A DNA stretch of 64,000 bases, from positions 620,001 through 684,000 of the forward strand of contig CAWJMF010000006.1 of assembly GCA_963843945.1 (NCBI GenBank), written 5' to 3'. The stretch comes from CAWJMF01 sp963843945. Lineage in GTDB: Bacteria > Vulcanimicrobiota > Vulcanimicrobiia > Vulcanimicrobiales > Vulcanimicrobiaceae. Below, one piece after another: positions 48,364-58,449 of this stretch; the first letter of the stretch is position 1, and each line of letters begins with the position of its first letter. A program made the translations under genes and the position numbers. Below the pieces are notes generated by a model, which had not been told where the DNA came from, searched no databases, and worked only from the letters and a program-made list of their open reading frames with translations.

Positions 48364-49251
48364 TTATTTTGCTTCCCGTATGCTATGCGCCGCCAAGCCC
48401 TCGATCGCCAGCACTAGGGCCGAGTGATCCAACTCTGCCCCGCCATGCGCGATGCAGGACGAGAACATCTGCTGCGCGATCGCGGTGTTCGGCAGCGACA
48501 GGCTGAGTGCCTTGGCCGACGACAGCGCCAGATTCAGGTCCTTCTGATGTAACTTGATCTTGAAGCCGGGATTGAACGTGCCGTTGAGCATGCGTTCGGC
48601 GTGCACTTCCAGGATGCGGGACGACGCGAAGCCCCCCATCAGCGCCTGGCGGACCTTGGCCGGATCGGCCCCGGCCTTCGAGGCGAACACCAGTGCCTCC
48701 GACACGGCCTGGATATTCAAGGCGACGATGATCTGGTTCGCCACCTTGCAGATCTGGCCGGCGCCGGGTTCGGATCCCACATGCGTGATATTCTTGCCCA
48801 TTAATTCAAACAGGGGTTTCGCGCGTGCGAAGGCGGCATCGGGACCGCCTACCATGATCGTCAGCGTCCCCTGTTTGGCGCCGACCTCGCCGCCGGAAAC
48901 CGGCGCATCGAGATATTCGCAGCCCTTGTCCTTGATTCGCTTGGCATAGTCTTTCGTCTCGATTGGGCTGATCGAGGACATGTCGATGACCAGCGCGCCT
49001 CTCCGTAGCCCATCAGCAGCGCCGTTCTCGCCGAACAGGACAGCCTCGACGTCGGGGGTGTCGGGGACCATCAGGATCAGCACCTCGGACTCCGCTGCCA
49101 CCGCTTTTGGTGTCGCGACAACCGTGGCGGCGGAGCGGATTTCGTCCGTTAGGCTGGACCGGTCGGGGACGATCAGTTCATGGCCGGCACTCTTTAGGTT
49201 CAGCGCCATCGGGCGGCCCATGATGCCGAGGCCGATAAATCCGATCTTCAT
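48364..49251 (-). CDS. glxR: 2-hydroxy-3-oxopropionate reductase
   Basis: A 295-residue beta-hydroxyacid dehydrogenase. The NAD(P) motif is GFIGLGIMGRPMALNL, the substrate loop DAPVSGGEVGA, and the catalytic Lys is in GAGQICKVANQ (Lys169). It reduces tartronate semialdehyde to glycerate in the glyoxylate (glyoxylate carboligase) pathway. The hydroxypyruvate isomerase gene lies 197 bp upstream on the same strand, as in gcl-hyi-glxR loci; gcl is not in the window. Confidence 0.9.
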   Translation of the reverse strand: MKIGFIGLGIMGRPMALNLKSAGHELIVPDRSSLTDEIRSAATVVATPKAVAAESEVLILMVPDTPDVEAVLFGENGAADGLRRGALVIDMSSISPIETKDYAKRIKDKGCEYLDAPVSGGEVGAKQGTLTIMVGGPDAAFARAKPLFELMGKNITHVGSEPGAGQICKVANQIIVALNIQAVSEALVFASKAGADPAKVRQALMGGFASSRILEVHAERMLNGTFNPGFKIKLHQKDLNLALSSAKALSLSLPNTAIAQQMFSSCIAHGGAELDHSALVLAIEGLAAHSIREAK

Positions 49252-49448
49252 GTCGTTGCTCCTGTCAGCGATAATTTACTTCTGACCCGACCGAGCATAG
49301 TCGGGTCCGTTGCGTCGTGGCTTGGCGTTTGCCAAGTGGCCTGGCCTGGTTACCGGCGACTTCTGGCGTTTCTTTCGGGCAAGCGTGAGGTTGGCTGGGC
49401 AAATCTCTCGAACCCGGCATGACGGGGCCGATGGATGGTCACAGGCAC

Positions 49449-50228
49449 TCAAACGCCGAATTGCTCGCGCCAGTTCAATCCCGCGAGGGTGTCCCCAGCG
49501 GGCCGGTATTCGCACCCGACCCAGCCCTGGTAACCGAGCTCGTCCATTCGGCGGAATACGTATGACCAGCCGATTTCCCCGGTCCCCGGCTCGTTACGGG
49601 CCGGCACATCGGCGATCTGCATGTGCGCGATCAGCGGCATGAACTGCTCCATGCGCTTGGTGATGTCACCCTCGGTCACCTGGACATGATACACGTCGAA
49701 CTGAAGGCCGAGCCGATCGCGCCCAATTGCCTCGACGATCGCAGCGCCCTGCGCCTGGGTGTTCAAAAAATATCCTGGCATGTCGCGATGGTTGATGGGT
49801 TCGATCACTAGCCTCACCCCGGCTGGCTTCGCCTGCTCAGCCGCCCAGGCGAGGTTGGCGGCATAAACCGCCGCCGCCGTGGTCGGCGACACGCCGGGCG
49901 GCACGATTCCGGCCATGCAATGTGTCTGGCGGCAATCCAGCGCAGCCGCGTAATCGAGCGCCTTCTTTACCAATTCGTGGAATTCCGCCTGGCGGCCGGG
50001 GATGCTGGCGGTTCCCCGCTCCCCATTTGCCCAATCGCCCGGCGGCATGTTGAATAGAACTTGAGTGAGGCCCTCGCCACTTAGACGTTCACGCAACGCC
50101 GTGGCTGGGAAGTCGTAGGGAAACAGGAACTCGACCCCCTCAAATCCGGCGCTTCGGGCAGCGGCGAAGCGATCAAGGAACGGCAATTCGTTGAACATCA
50201 TGGACAGGTTGGCTGCTAGGCGCGGCAT
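49449..50228 (-). CDS. hyi: Hydroxypyruvate isomerase
   Basis: A 259-residue TIM-barrel of the xylose-isomerase-like family. It has SMMFNELPFLDRFAAA at the start, the metal Glu in RLVIEPINHRDMPGYF, DVYHVQVTEGD, and the second Glu in WVGCEYRPAGDT. It interconverts hydroxypyruvate and tartronate semialdehyde, feeding GlxR. ATG 50228 has the near-perfect ribosome-binding site AAGGAGGT upstream. It is intact. Confidence 0.9.
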   Translation of the reverse strand: MPRLAANLSMMFNELPFLDRFAAARSAGFEGVEFLFPYDFPATALRERLSGEGLTQVLFNMPPGDWANGERGTASIPGRQAEFHELVKKALDYAAALDCRQTHCMAGIVPPGVSPTTAAAVYAANLAWAAEQAKPAGVRLVIEPINHRDMPGYFLNTQAQGAAIVEAIGRDRLGLQFDVYHVQVTEGDITKRMEQFMPLIAHMQIADVPARNEPGTGEIGWSYVFRRMDELGYQGWVGCEYRPAGDTLAGLNWREQFGV

Positions 50229-50617
50229 GACGGACCTCCTTCTCCCTATTGCATTGCCGGTCGGTGTCCGGCCGCGGGCACTGGACGCCCTCTTGTATGC
50301 CCGTCCGAAACTCGTAACGACTGGCATGGGCCGGTGCCCATGGGCAGCGGCTGAAGCGGAAGCTACAGGCGAGCGACGAACTTGGCTAGAGCATCCGGCC
50401 GGGTGGACGCTTGATGCGGGTGAATCGTGCAATCAATCAACAAGCTAACCCAGTGTCGTGCACGCACACTTGCCGCATCTGTCACCGAACGTAGGATGCG
50501 GAGGTAACCGATCAGCAGGCCACTGAAAATAAAATAGCTAGCGGCCCGATCTCAACGCTCACCATCCGGGCGCCGGCTGCCACGAAAACATGTGCGAGCA
50601 ATCGCGGATGGAGAAGC
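50229..50617. other. Divergent promoter region, no gene
   Basis: It separates the hyi gene (left) from the AI-2E-family exporter (right). No gene, repeat or clear operator is seen. Confidence 0.4.
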
Positions 50618-51674
50618 ATGATCGCTGAACGTATCCTGATGGGCCTGCTGCTGGGGGGCGTCGCGATCGGCTGCGTCCTGGTTTTGTATCCGTTCCTATC
50701 GGCGCTGCTTTGGGCCGGGATTCTGGTGTACACCACCTGGCCGGTGTTCGAGTGGCTGCGCGTCCATCTTCACCTGCGCCGGATGTGGGCCGCCGTGCTG
50801 ATGGTGACGTTGACCGCCGTGGTCCTGGTGCTGCCCATCGGTGTCGCAGCACCCGGCAGCGCCGACGACGTTACGCATTTGCGGCATGCCATCATGGACG
50901 GACTAAGGGCCGGACTACCGGACTCGCCACTGTGGGTGTTCGACATCCCGCTGGTGGGCAATACCATCGGCGATCTATGGAATCGCTGGGCGGCCGACAT
51001 CAGCGTGATGCTGGAAGCGCTGCGTCCTTACTTCGGCATTGTCCTTGAGGATGGATTGAGCCTGCTGTTGGGTATCGCCAACGGCGTGCTGATGTTTCTG
51101 CTGGCGCTGTTCGTTGCGTTTTTTTTCTATGTTTATGGCGACCCGATCGCCGCCCGGATGCGTCTGCTTCTTCACCGTATCGCCGGGATGCAGGCCGACC
51201 GACTGATCCTGGTCACCGGCGCAACTGTACGGGGCGTGGTTTATGGCATCCTCGGAACAGCGGTGGTGCAGGGCATCCTGACAGCAATTGGCCTGTGGAT
51301 TTCAGGTGTCCCACGGCCGGTACTTGTTGGGCAGCATCGCGGGCCTGTTGGCCGTGCTGCCGATTGGTGCGCCACTGGTGTGGATACCGGCGTCGATTTG
51401 GCTGTTGGGCAGCGGCCACCTCGGCTGGGGTATCTTTCTGGCGATCTACGGCGTCGGCGCGATCTCCGGCTCCGACAGCTTGATCCGGCCTTGGTTCATC
51501 GCTCGGGGGGCGCAGTTGCCGTTCCTGTTAACCGTACTGGGCGTATTAGGTGGCGCGCTAGCATTCGGACTGCTGGGAATTTTCCTCGGGCCCGTGTTGC
51601 TTGGGATCGGATACACGCTGGTCAACGAGTGGGCGCGCGGGGCCGACCCCAGCGAGGCAGCAGCGGAAAACTGA
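50618..51674 (+). CDS. AI-2E family (PerM/YdiK) membrane transporter, one frameshift
   Basis: An inner-membrane protein of about 352 residues. The first 230 residues are in one frame and include paired N-terminal helices (MGLLLGGVAIGCVLVLYPF) and LMFLLALFVAFFFYVYG. At about 51,305 (GLWISGVPR) the frame moves, then continues LLGSIAGLLAVLPIGAPLVW to the last helix and stop at 51,674. The conserved PerM core is complete apart from this one indel. It exports an unknown substrate; some members act on the AI-2 signal, others as Na+/H+ antiporters. Confidence 0.78.
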
Positions 51675-51716
51675 GCCAGGCCACCGGTGTCGCTAGGCCG
51701 GGACGGCCGAAGCCTC

Positions 51717-52487
51717 CTACGACGGCAGCACGACCATCGTCGCTGCTTCGAGGTCGAAGCTGCCATCGTCCTCGATCGCGAAATGCGCCCGCACCGCATC
51801 CGGAGATGAACCCTGCAGGCTCCGGATCGCCTCGGCATGAAGCTTCGGGGTCCGCGTCCGCGCGATCCAGACCGGGAATTCCATCCGCAGCGTGCGGATC
51901 GTGATGCTTTCGAGCGAGAAGCCGGACCGCGATAGCGCCGAGACCCATTCCGCCGTGCTGTAATTTCGCACGTGCGACGGATCACGCAGCAGTTCGACAG
52001 CCTGCAAATGGGTATCGAGAGTCCGATCCGCCGGCGCAATGCTGTCGACGAATACCGCCCGACCGGTTATTTTGATGACGCGCCGAGCCTCCCGCAGGCC
52101 GGCCTCCATGGCTTGCCAGTGGTGCGCTGTGAAGCGGCACAGCACGACGTCGAAGGAGCCGCTCTCGAACGGGAGTTTCTCGGCGGCGGCCTGGCGGACG
52201 ACAACGTTCGTCAGACCCCGCTCTGCCGCCGTCCGGGCGACTTCATCAAGCATGGTTTGGGTTATGTCGCAGGCGACCACCTGGGCCACCAACGGCGCGG
52301 CGCGGTAACTGACGTGGCCGCCACCACACCCCAGATCCAGCACTCGGGCGGCCTCACGGGTCGCACCTAGTCCGCGCAGTTCAGCTTCGATCTGGTCGAG
52401 GTCCGCGCCGGCGCTGTGCACGGCGCTGGTGACATAGGCTCGGGCGCGAGACGAATAGTGGGCGGCGGCGAAATTCGGCTGTGACAT
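51717..52487 (-). CDS. Class I SAM-dependent methyltransferase (UbiE-like)
   Basis: A 256-residue methyltransferase. Motif I is RVLDLGCGGGHVSY, followed by ACDITQTML, the AAEKLPFESGSFDVVLCRF post-I stretch and LREARRVIKITGRAVFVD. The substrate is unknown; similarity is general to the Methyltransf_11 group. ATG 52487 lies just inside the first conserved residues. It is convergent with the AI-2E-type gene (43 bp gap). Confidence 0.88.
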   Translation of the reverse strand: MSQPNFAAAHYSSRARAYVTSAVHSAGADLDQIEAELRGLGATREAARVLDLGCGGGHVSYRAAPLVAQVVACDITQTMLDEVARTAAERGLTNVVVRQAAAEKLPFESGSFDVVLCRFTAHHWQAMEAGLREARRVIKITGRAVFVDSIAPADRTLDTHLQAVELLRDPSHVRNYSTAEWVSALSRSGFSLESITIRTLRMEFPVWIARTRTPKLHAEAIRSLQGSSPDAVRAHFAIEDDGSFDLEAATMVVLPS

Positions 52488-52837
52488 GGGGCCGTTCCTC
52501 CAGAGCGATCGTGTTTGAACCCGCGTCAACGTCTATGGATCGTCGTGACGAAGCCGGCCGAAGGGATTGAGGGCCGCTTGCCGGTAGCGATGCATACAGG
52601 TGACGGGGCGATCTCGAAAGCTGCACTCGTTCCAACTTCGGGAATTTTAACGCGGAGAAGGAACGAGAGCCTCGGAGGACGCCTGTGCTCAACCATAGAT
52701 TCGGCGAGCTTTAGAAGCCTGTGCCCAACAACGTCACCGATGTGATTGGTTAGCGTTGGACGGTGCCATCAAGCCTTGAGTAACCTGCGGGGGCCGCACA
52801 CGAAGCCCCGCGTTTCAATGCCAGCCGCCCGAGCCGT
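52488..52837. other. No gene
   Basis: Short gap between two leftward genes. No recognisable signal or protein. Confidence 0.35.
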
Positions 52838-54512
52838 TCAACCCGTCAGCTCCAGCACCATTGACGTCGCATGCGCGCGGCCATACTCGTCTGTCGCCCG
52901 CACCGAGACACGATGCGTTCCGGTGCCCAAGTCCCCCGGCAAACCGCCCTGCCAAATGTGGCTCGACTTGCCCGCCTCCACCCACGATTTCTTGGTGTCC
53001 CGGTTGCGGTCGTAGACCTCGACCACGAACGGATCCAATCGTTCCACTTTCGAAAGTCCTCGGTATGGCCGGCCACCGATCGAGACCTCGACCTTCGACC
53101 GCGGACCGCCGTCGAAGAAATTCACCACCAGCCGGGTCGAGGCCACCCGATCGACACTGATCGGTCCCGTCAGCAGCGCACCCGTGTGGTAGTCGCGGAT
53201 CACGTCGTGGTCCACGCCATGAAGCTGGCTGTCGAGCATCACCCGCATCTGCCCGCGCGCGGGGTCGTGCGCAGGCACCAATGTCGTGGTGTAGCCCTCC
53301 CCATCCACCGACAGGATGTGGAATCCGTTGGGCGCAGCCATCCGATTGAAGCGCCATCGGGATACCGCGGGCATCAAACGGACCCGACCACCAACTTCCG
53401 GAAACTGCCGCCAGGATGTGATGATGATGCACGCCCCCCGGCTGACCATCGGCCGCATAGCCATCGGCCGCGCCAAAATACCAATGCTCATTGGTATGGG
53501 TGTGTCCGCAAAAGCTGACCGTGTTTGCATGAGTGCCGATCGAGGCCAGGAAATCCTTTATGTCAACAGTATTGTTTGCCGCATCCGTCGCCGCGAGCGT
53601 CTTCAGGGGAATGTGGAAGCTGATCACCACTAGGCTGTCGCGTGGTACGTTCGCCAGCACGTTGCGCACAAAGCCCAACTGCCGCTCGCCGAAATAGCCG
53701 CGATATTTCCCGGACCCATTCGGCCTTGCTGAATCGGTGCCGAAGTAGTCGACATTGTCCAGCAGGATGAATGTCGCTCTGCCATATTGGAACGCATGCC
53801 ACCGGGCACCGAACACCCGCTTGAAGGTCTCGGCCGCATGCGTGTTGTCCGGCGCCTCGAGGTTCATGTCATGGTTGCCGCGGCAGTTGAACCAGGGCAG
53901 CCCAATCGTGCCCACGATGCGGTTGTACCGCGGATAGTACGACAGATCGTCAAACATGATGTCGCCGTGAGTGATGCCGAACGCCGCCGCCGAAGCATTG
54001 ACGATGGATACCACGTCATCGCGAATATAACCGACTTCATTCAGGCTTTCCGGCTGAGGATCGGTGAATAGCACCGCATCGAACTGAGCCGTTTCTTGCC
54101 TCCGGCGCAGCGCGAAGTCGATGCTCGCCGGCAGCGGCCCGGTCGGCGCCAAGCCGGCGAAGCGAAACCCAAGGTCCGGCGAGCCGTCGGGCGCGTGCAC
54201 GTAAGCGAAATGCGGTAGGTTGGTAGCCGGATCGACCGGGAGCGCCCACCCCGCCGGCTTGATGACGAACACCGAGTCGCCATCACCCACCGGTAGCGAC
54301 CAGCTTCCGTCGGCACCGGTCTTTACCACCTCCAACCCGTTCGAGACCATAACGCCGGGGACGCCAGTGCGGGGACTGCTGTCAGCATCAAACACTGTCC
54401 CTCGCGCTGTCGCTGCCGTTCCCTGGGCCAGCGCCGGAACGGCGGTCAATGCCAGGACGGCGGCTCCAGCCATCACGTCGCGGCGGGTAGGCAACGGCAT
54501 CTCCTGCGCCAT
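52838..54512 (-). CDS. Exported calcineurin-like phosphoesterase, one frameshift
   Basis: The protein is about 557 residues with a twin-arginine signal (TRRDVMAGAAVLAL, ending ALA). An N-terminal CarboxypepD-like domain follows (GVPGVMVSNGLEVV...GADGSWSLPV). The metallophosphoesterase domain has the metal motifs LFTDPQP, ITHGDIMFDDL, CRGNHDMN, VISFHIPL and FCGHTHTNE. Near 53,340 the frame shifts and the C-terminal domain continues NGFHILSVDGEGY to the stop at 52,838. The first motif D-x-H reads DPQ, so one metal ligand is changed. It acts in the periplasm on phosphoesters. Confidence 0.8.
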
Positions 54513-54913
54513 CGTCGGTGTCCTCCCTCAAGTCTTTCGTGGCGGGCCGCGACTAACACGTCGATAGCTGATTAGTCACCTCAGCGGCGCCCTCGTCAGT
54601 TGCTAGTCGAGCTGATCGATACTCCATGGGCGCTCCCCGACATCGTCCCTAGGGAGTGGATATAATTCAAGCAGACCGTGCGAAAACCGACCCTGAAGGG
54701 ATTCCGGCGCGGTCGCACCGAATAGGCTCGCGCCATGACCTCCCTTGGCTTCTGGTAACGGGTCAGACCTGATCGCTCATTGCAGTCTGAAATTTTGATG
54801 ACAATCGGCCCACCACCGATCAGCCGGATGAACGGAATCGTCATCACTTCGTTTGAACAGAGTCAGGTTCTTGCGTCCTGTGGCTACTGGGGACGTCTGT
54901 CAGGGAGTGTCCT
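54513..54913. other. No gene
   Basis: This is the divergent region between the phosphoesterase and the cupin gene. No convincing gene or operator is seen. Confidence 0.35.
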
Positions 54914-55435
54914 ATGAAGCGTGAAATGCCGCCGAACGTCTCATTCCTTTCAGGACGGGACACTGCGCCAGCATACTGGATGTATAACATCTTGTGGGTT
55001 CCGTTGATCGAAGGGCACCAGACCGCAGGTAGCTTCTCGGTCATTGAGCAGTGGATGCGAAAAGATTCTGGGGCCCTTGTGCCGCACGTTCATAATTTTT
55101 GTGATGAATGGTTTTACATGATTGAAGGTGCGATAGATTTTACAGTTTCTGGCGAGCGTGTGCCTGCCAGGTCGGGCGAAAACGTATGGGTCGCTCGCGG
55201 AACAGTTCATTCATTCGTCGTAACCAGCGACGTCTGCCATGTCCTTAACGGCTACACGCCGGGTGGCTTTGAACAGGTGATCAAGCATCTTGCTCGGCCG
55301 GCGGATCGACGCGAGTTGCCACCGGAGACATTGCCACCCCCGGATGAAAGAACGTTACAGCTGATTTTCAATAATTACTGGACGTGCGAAGCCGGCGCCG
55401 GCTGGGAGCAGACAAATGATGATCCAAGAATGTGA
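54914..55435 (+). CDS. Cupin domain protein (quercetin-dioxygenase-like)
   Basis: A 173-residue single cupin. Metal-binding residues are His58, His60, Glu65 (VPHVHNFCDEWFYMIEG) and His99 (RGTVHSF), a complete 3-His-1-Glu set. It could be a metal dioxygenase, isomerase or binding protein; the substrate is unknown. Codon use is less GC-rich than its neighbours, with AT-rich third positions, which may mean recent transfer. Confidence 0.8.
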   Translation: MKREMPPNVSFLSGRDTAPAYWMYNILWVPLIEGHQTAGSFSVIEQWMRKDSGALVPHVHNFCDEWFYMIEGAIDFTVSGERVPARSGENVWVARGTVHSFVVTSDVCHVLNGYTPGGFEQVIKHLARPADRRELPPETLPPPDERTLQLIFNNYWTCEAGAGWEQTNDDPRM

Positions 55436-55738
55436 AATGTAAGGTCCGCTTAAGGCCGATTGCGATAAAACACGCAGGGCCGGAGCCTCACCACCCCGGG
55501 GAGACCTGCTTTTACACGGTCTTCAGGGTTTGCATCCGATTTTGGGTTCGTTCGGAAACTTGCCGACGCGAGCCTGGTAAGCGCGTGCGCTCGCTGAGCT
55601 ACAGGCGGCGATCGCTTTCTGGCAGAGACAACGGTGACCCTCGAACCTTGCGATGGAAAAAGGATCTAGTCAAAAAAACCGCCGCCGTGAGCAGAGGGCA
55701 CCAACTGTCGGTTTCTCTCCAGTGACGGGACACTGGGT
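55436..55738. other. No gene
   Basis: Gap between the convergent cupin and JmjC-like genes. No terminator is obvious. Confidence 0.35.
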
Positions 55739-56473
55739 TCAACCGTTCGTGAACGCGCCGAGAAAATTGGTGAATGAAACGCTTATCGATACATCCAGCG
55801 CTCGCACGTGGTGCCACCAGCCAAACGGGATGAACAGCGCCTCACCGGGATTGAGGTCGAAGACAAATTTGTCGGCGTAACGATAAAGCGGATGGCGGAC
55901 GAAGTCCGGCTGCTCGCAATCGACCTCGCCGAAAACGCCGACGCGATTATATACCAGTGCTTTCTGCGCCGCGGGAATTATCGTCACTCGCTTCCGGCCG
56001 TGGACCTGTGCCAGGATGATGTCCGCCGTGTCATGATGCAGCGGCGTCACCGTGCCGCCCGGGCCAAACCAGAAGAAAACGAAACCATCCCGCCGGTTAT
56101 CCAGATAGTCCGGAAAGATTACAATATCGTCGTACAGACGCTTGGCGCTCTCTGTCCGCATGAACTCGTTCTGTGCAACGAGGTAAAAGTCATTCGTCTG
56201 GCCCGCGTTTTTGATTTTTGTCACGTAGTCGCCGAAGCGCATGGTGGTGCGCCGGTCGTCGGAGCGGACTTCATAGTGGGCGTCCGAGTTACGTCCTGCC
56301 ATCACCTGAACCATTTCGTCGCCGCAGATCTGATCCAGGTAATCAGGGTTCCACCTAGTCATCGCCGCCCAGTCCTTCATTCCCCCGACAAGGATGACCG
56401 GCCGGTTCCCGTCCCGGTAACGGGCGAAAAATTCCTCCCTTGACAGGGACTGACGGCGTTCGATCATTGTCAT
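55739..56473 (-). CDS. JmjC/cupin_8-like 2-oxoglutarate oxygenase
   Basis: A 244-residue protein of the cupin_8 (JmjC-like, FIH-type) family. The iron site is His146-x-Asp148 (TPLHHDTADI) with the distal His at 221 or 222 (PFGWWHHV). The 2-oxoglutarate Lys fits K161 (HGRKRVTIIP). RPVILVGGMKDWAA at the start is family-typical. It hydroxylates an amino-acid side chain or small molecule. It follows the phosphonate-type ABC permease gene on the same strand (185-bp gap), which hints at a link to phosphonate use. ATG 56473 is preferred; another ATG lies two codons later. Confidence 0.82.
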   Translation of the reverse strand: MTMIERRQSLSREEFFARYRDGNRPVILVGGMKDWAAMTRWNPDYLDQICGDEMVQVMAGRNSDAHYEVRSDDRRTTMRFGDYVTKIKNAGQTNDFYLVAQNEFMRTESAKRLYDDIVIFPDYLDNRRDGFVFFWFGPGGTVTPLHHDTADIILAQVHGRKRVTIIPAAQKALVYNRVGVFGEVDCEQPDFVRHPLYRYADKFVFDLNPGEALFIPFGWWHHVRALDVSISVSFTNFLGAFTNG

Positions 56474-56657
56474 ACTCGCATGAAAGCAGCCGGCCAACCT
56501 GGTTTTTGACCATCAGCGGGCTTGCTAGCTTGACGATGCGTGAGAAGGCAAGCTTGATCCGGGTCCGGCGCCTCGATTTACCGATCCCACAGCACAAGGA
56601 CATACGCGGGGTGGGATGTTTGTGCGGCCGAGACACGCGTGCGCTCGCCACGGGACC

Positions 56658-57491
56658 CTACCTGGGCGCGGCCCCGATCAGTCGCAGCCGCAGGTAGCGC
56701 GAGATCGTGTCGATCGTGGCAACGGAGATCAGGATCAGAACGATGATATATGCCACCTGATCCCAGGCATTAATCTGAATCCGCTCCGCCAGCCGCAGCC
56801 CGATGCCGCCGGCGCCGACTAGGCCCAGAATTGTCGCCTCGCGGGAATTGGACTCGATGGAATAAAGTGCCTGACTGATCATTACCGGCTCGACCTGCGG
56901 CAGCACGGCGAAGCGCAGCCGGCCGACGAAGCCAGCCCCGACCGCGACGATGCCCTCAACCTGGTTGCGGTCAATGTTCTCCACCGCTTCGGCGAAAAGT
57001 TTTGCCAATACACCGGTTTCAGCAACTGCGATGGCCATAATGCCGGCGATCGGACCCAGGCCCATCGCTCGGACGAAAACCAGCGCCCAGATCAACTGGT
57101 CCAGCCCGCGCAAACCATCGAACAGCCGGCGCGTGCAGAAACGAAACACCCGTTGCGGGATAACGTTGCGGGCGCCGAGGAAGCCCAGCGGCACAGCAAA
57201 CACCATCGCCAGCATCGTCCCTACATACGCCATCGCGACCGTCTCCAGCATCGAGCGCCAGAGTTCGGCGTGATCCCATTCCGCGATGCCCGTCCAGTTC
57301 AGCATCAGCCGCACGATCACCCAAACCTTCGGCAGGCTGGTGAAGATACGGCCGAGATCGAACACCCACATCAAATACAACAGATAGCCGAATACGCCGG
57401 CCACCAGCAGCCAGCGTGGCCAACCGCTGCCGCGGAACGCCTCGGGATGGCGTGCGCGTTCGGCGCCGATGTCCAGCGTCGCGCCACTCAT
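56658..57491 (-). CDS. phnE: Phosphonate-type ABC permease, second copy
   Basis: A 277-residue intact inner-membrane permease. The segment REATILGLVGAGGIGLRL matches the EAA-type loop of PhnE (REATILGxVGAGGIG), and AMGLGPIAGIMAIAVAETG precedes it. It pairs with the upstream permease through an ATGA overlap. The complex imports phosphonate or a phosphite-like anion with PhnC and PhnD. Confidence 0.87.
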   Translation of the reverse strand: MSGATLDIGAERARHPEAFRGSGWPRWLLVAGVFGYLLYLMWVFDLGRIFTSLPKVWVIVRLMLNWTGIAEWDHAELWRSMLETVAMAYVGTMLAMVFAVPLGFLGARNVIPQRVFRFCTRRLFDGLRGLDQLIWALVFVRAMGLGPIAGIMAIAVAETGVLAKLFAEAVENIDRNQVEGIVAVGAGFVGRLRFAVLPQVEPVMISQALYSIESNSREATILGLVGAGGIGLRLAERIQINAWDQVAYIIVLILISVATIDTISRYLRLRLIGAAPR

Positions 57492-58438
57492 GAGGCTGGG
57501 ATAGCAAAGGAGGGGGATCCGATGAAGCGATGGCGGATTCGTTCCGATGCCAGGTCGATAGCGACGACGATCAGCAGGATCAGGATGACGATCGCGCTGA
57601 CCTCCTCATAGATGTTAAAGCTGATCACGCGCTTCAGCTCCTGCCCGATACCGCCGGCACCGACGAAGCCGATGATGGTGGAGGAGCGGACGTTGATCTC
57701 GAACCGCAACAGCCCATAGCTAAGGAAACCGGGCATAACCTGCGGCACGACGCCGTAGCGGATCTGCGCCAGCCAGGAACCGCCGACCGATCGGATACCC
57801 TCGACCGGGCGCAGGTCGGCATTTTCATTCAATTCACAGAACAGCTTTCCCAAGCGCGCCGGTGGTATGACGCGGCGATTGCAACGATGCCGGCCAGCGG
57901 GCCGATGCCGAAGGGCCAGACCAGGATGAAGGCGAGCACGATCTGAGGGATGGTACGCATCAGTTCCAGCAGGCGGCGGGTGACGATGACGATCACGCGA
58001 CTGCCGACGAAGGTGCGGGTCGCCGGAAAGGCCAGTGCGAAAGCGGCGGCAAAGCCCAGCGCCGTGGCAAGGATCGCCATCTGAATGGTCTGCCACAACA
58101 GCGAAACATAGACATTGATCCGATAGAACCAGTAAGCGATGGACTGTGGTTCCTTCACCCCGCCGAACAGATGTGGCAACGCCAGAACAGCCACCGGGCC
58201 GGCGCGCGGATTCGGCTCGATGGAAAACAATTTGCCGAAATACTCGCCGATGCGGGGGAAGCCCACGGCGATTTTTTCCGGGGAGAAAGCCGGTCCAGCC
58301 GGCGGCGACGACGAACAGCAGGATGGCGGCGGCGAAGGTCAGCAGCGACTCGGTCTGACGTGACCGGCGCAGCGCACCGAAACGCTGCTGGAACAGCCGG
58401 TAGGAAGGGTCGCCCGTGGGGTCGTCGAGCGCGGTCAC
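57488..58438 (-). CDS. phnE: Phosphonate-type ABC permease, first copy (frameshifts)
   Basis: Both ends read in one frame (start PSYRLFQQRFGALRRSRQ; end SSTIIGFVGAGGIGQELK), while the middle 58,266-57,829 reads in another (QSIAYWFYRINVYVSLLWQT, LLELMRTIPQIVLAFILV). Three single-base insertions restore one frame over the full length: in the stretch coding GWTGF, after GCCGCG near 57,870, and before CTGTTC near 57,850. The number and type of errors match the surrounding tract. Function as for the second permease. Confidence 0.8.
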   Translation of the reverse strand: MTALDDPTGDPSYRLFQQRFGALRRSRQTESLLTFAAAILLFVVAAGWTGFLPGKNRRGLPPHRRVFRQIVFHRAESARRPGGCSGVATSVRRGEGTTVHRLLVLSDQCLCFAVVADHSDGDPCHGAGLCRRFRTGLSGDPHLRRQSRDRHRHPPPAGTDAYHPSDRARLHPGLALRHRPAGRHRCNRRVIPPARLGKLFCELNENADLRPVEGIRSVGGSWLAQIRYGVVPQVMPGFLSYGLLRFEINVRSSTIIGFVGAGGIGQELKRVISFNIYEEVSAIVILILLIVVAIDLASERIRHRFIGSPSFAIPAS

Positions 58439-58449
58439 GTCGGCAGTGA

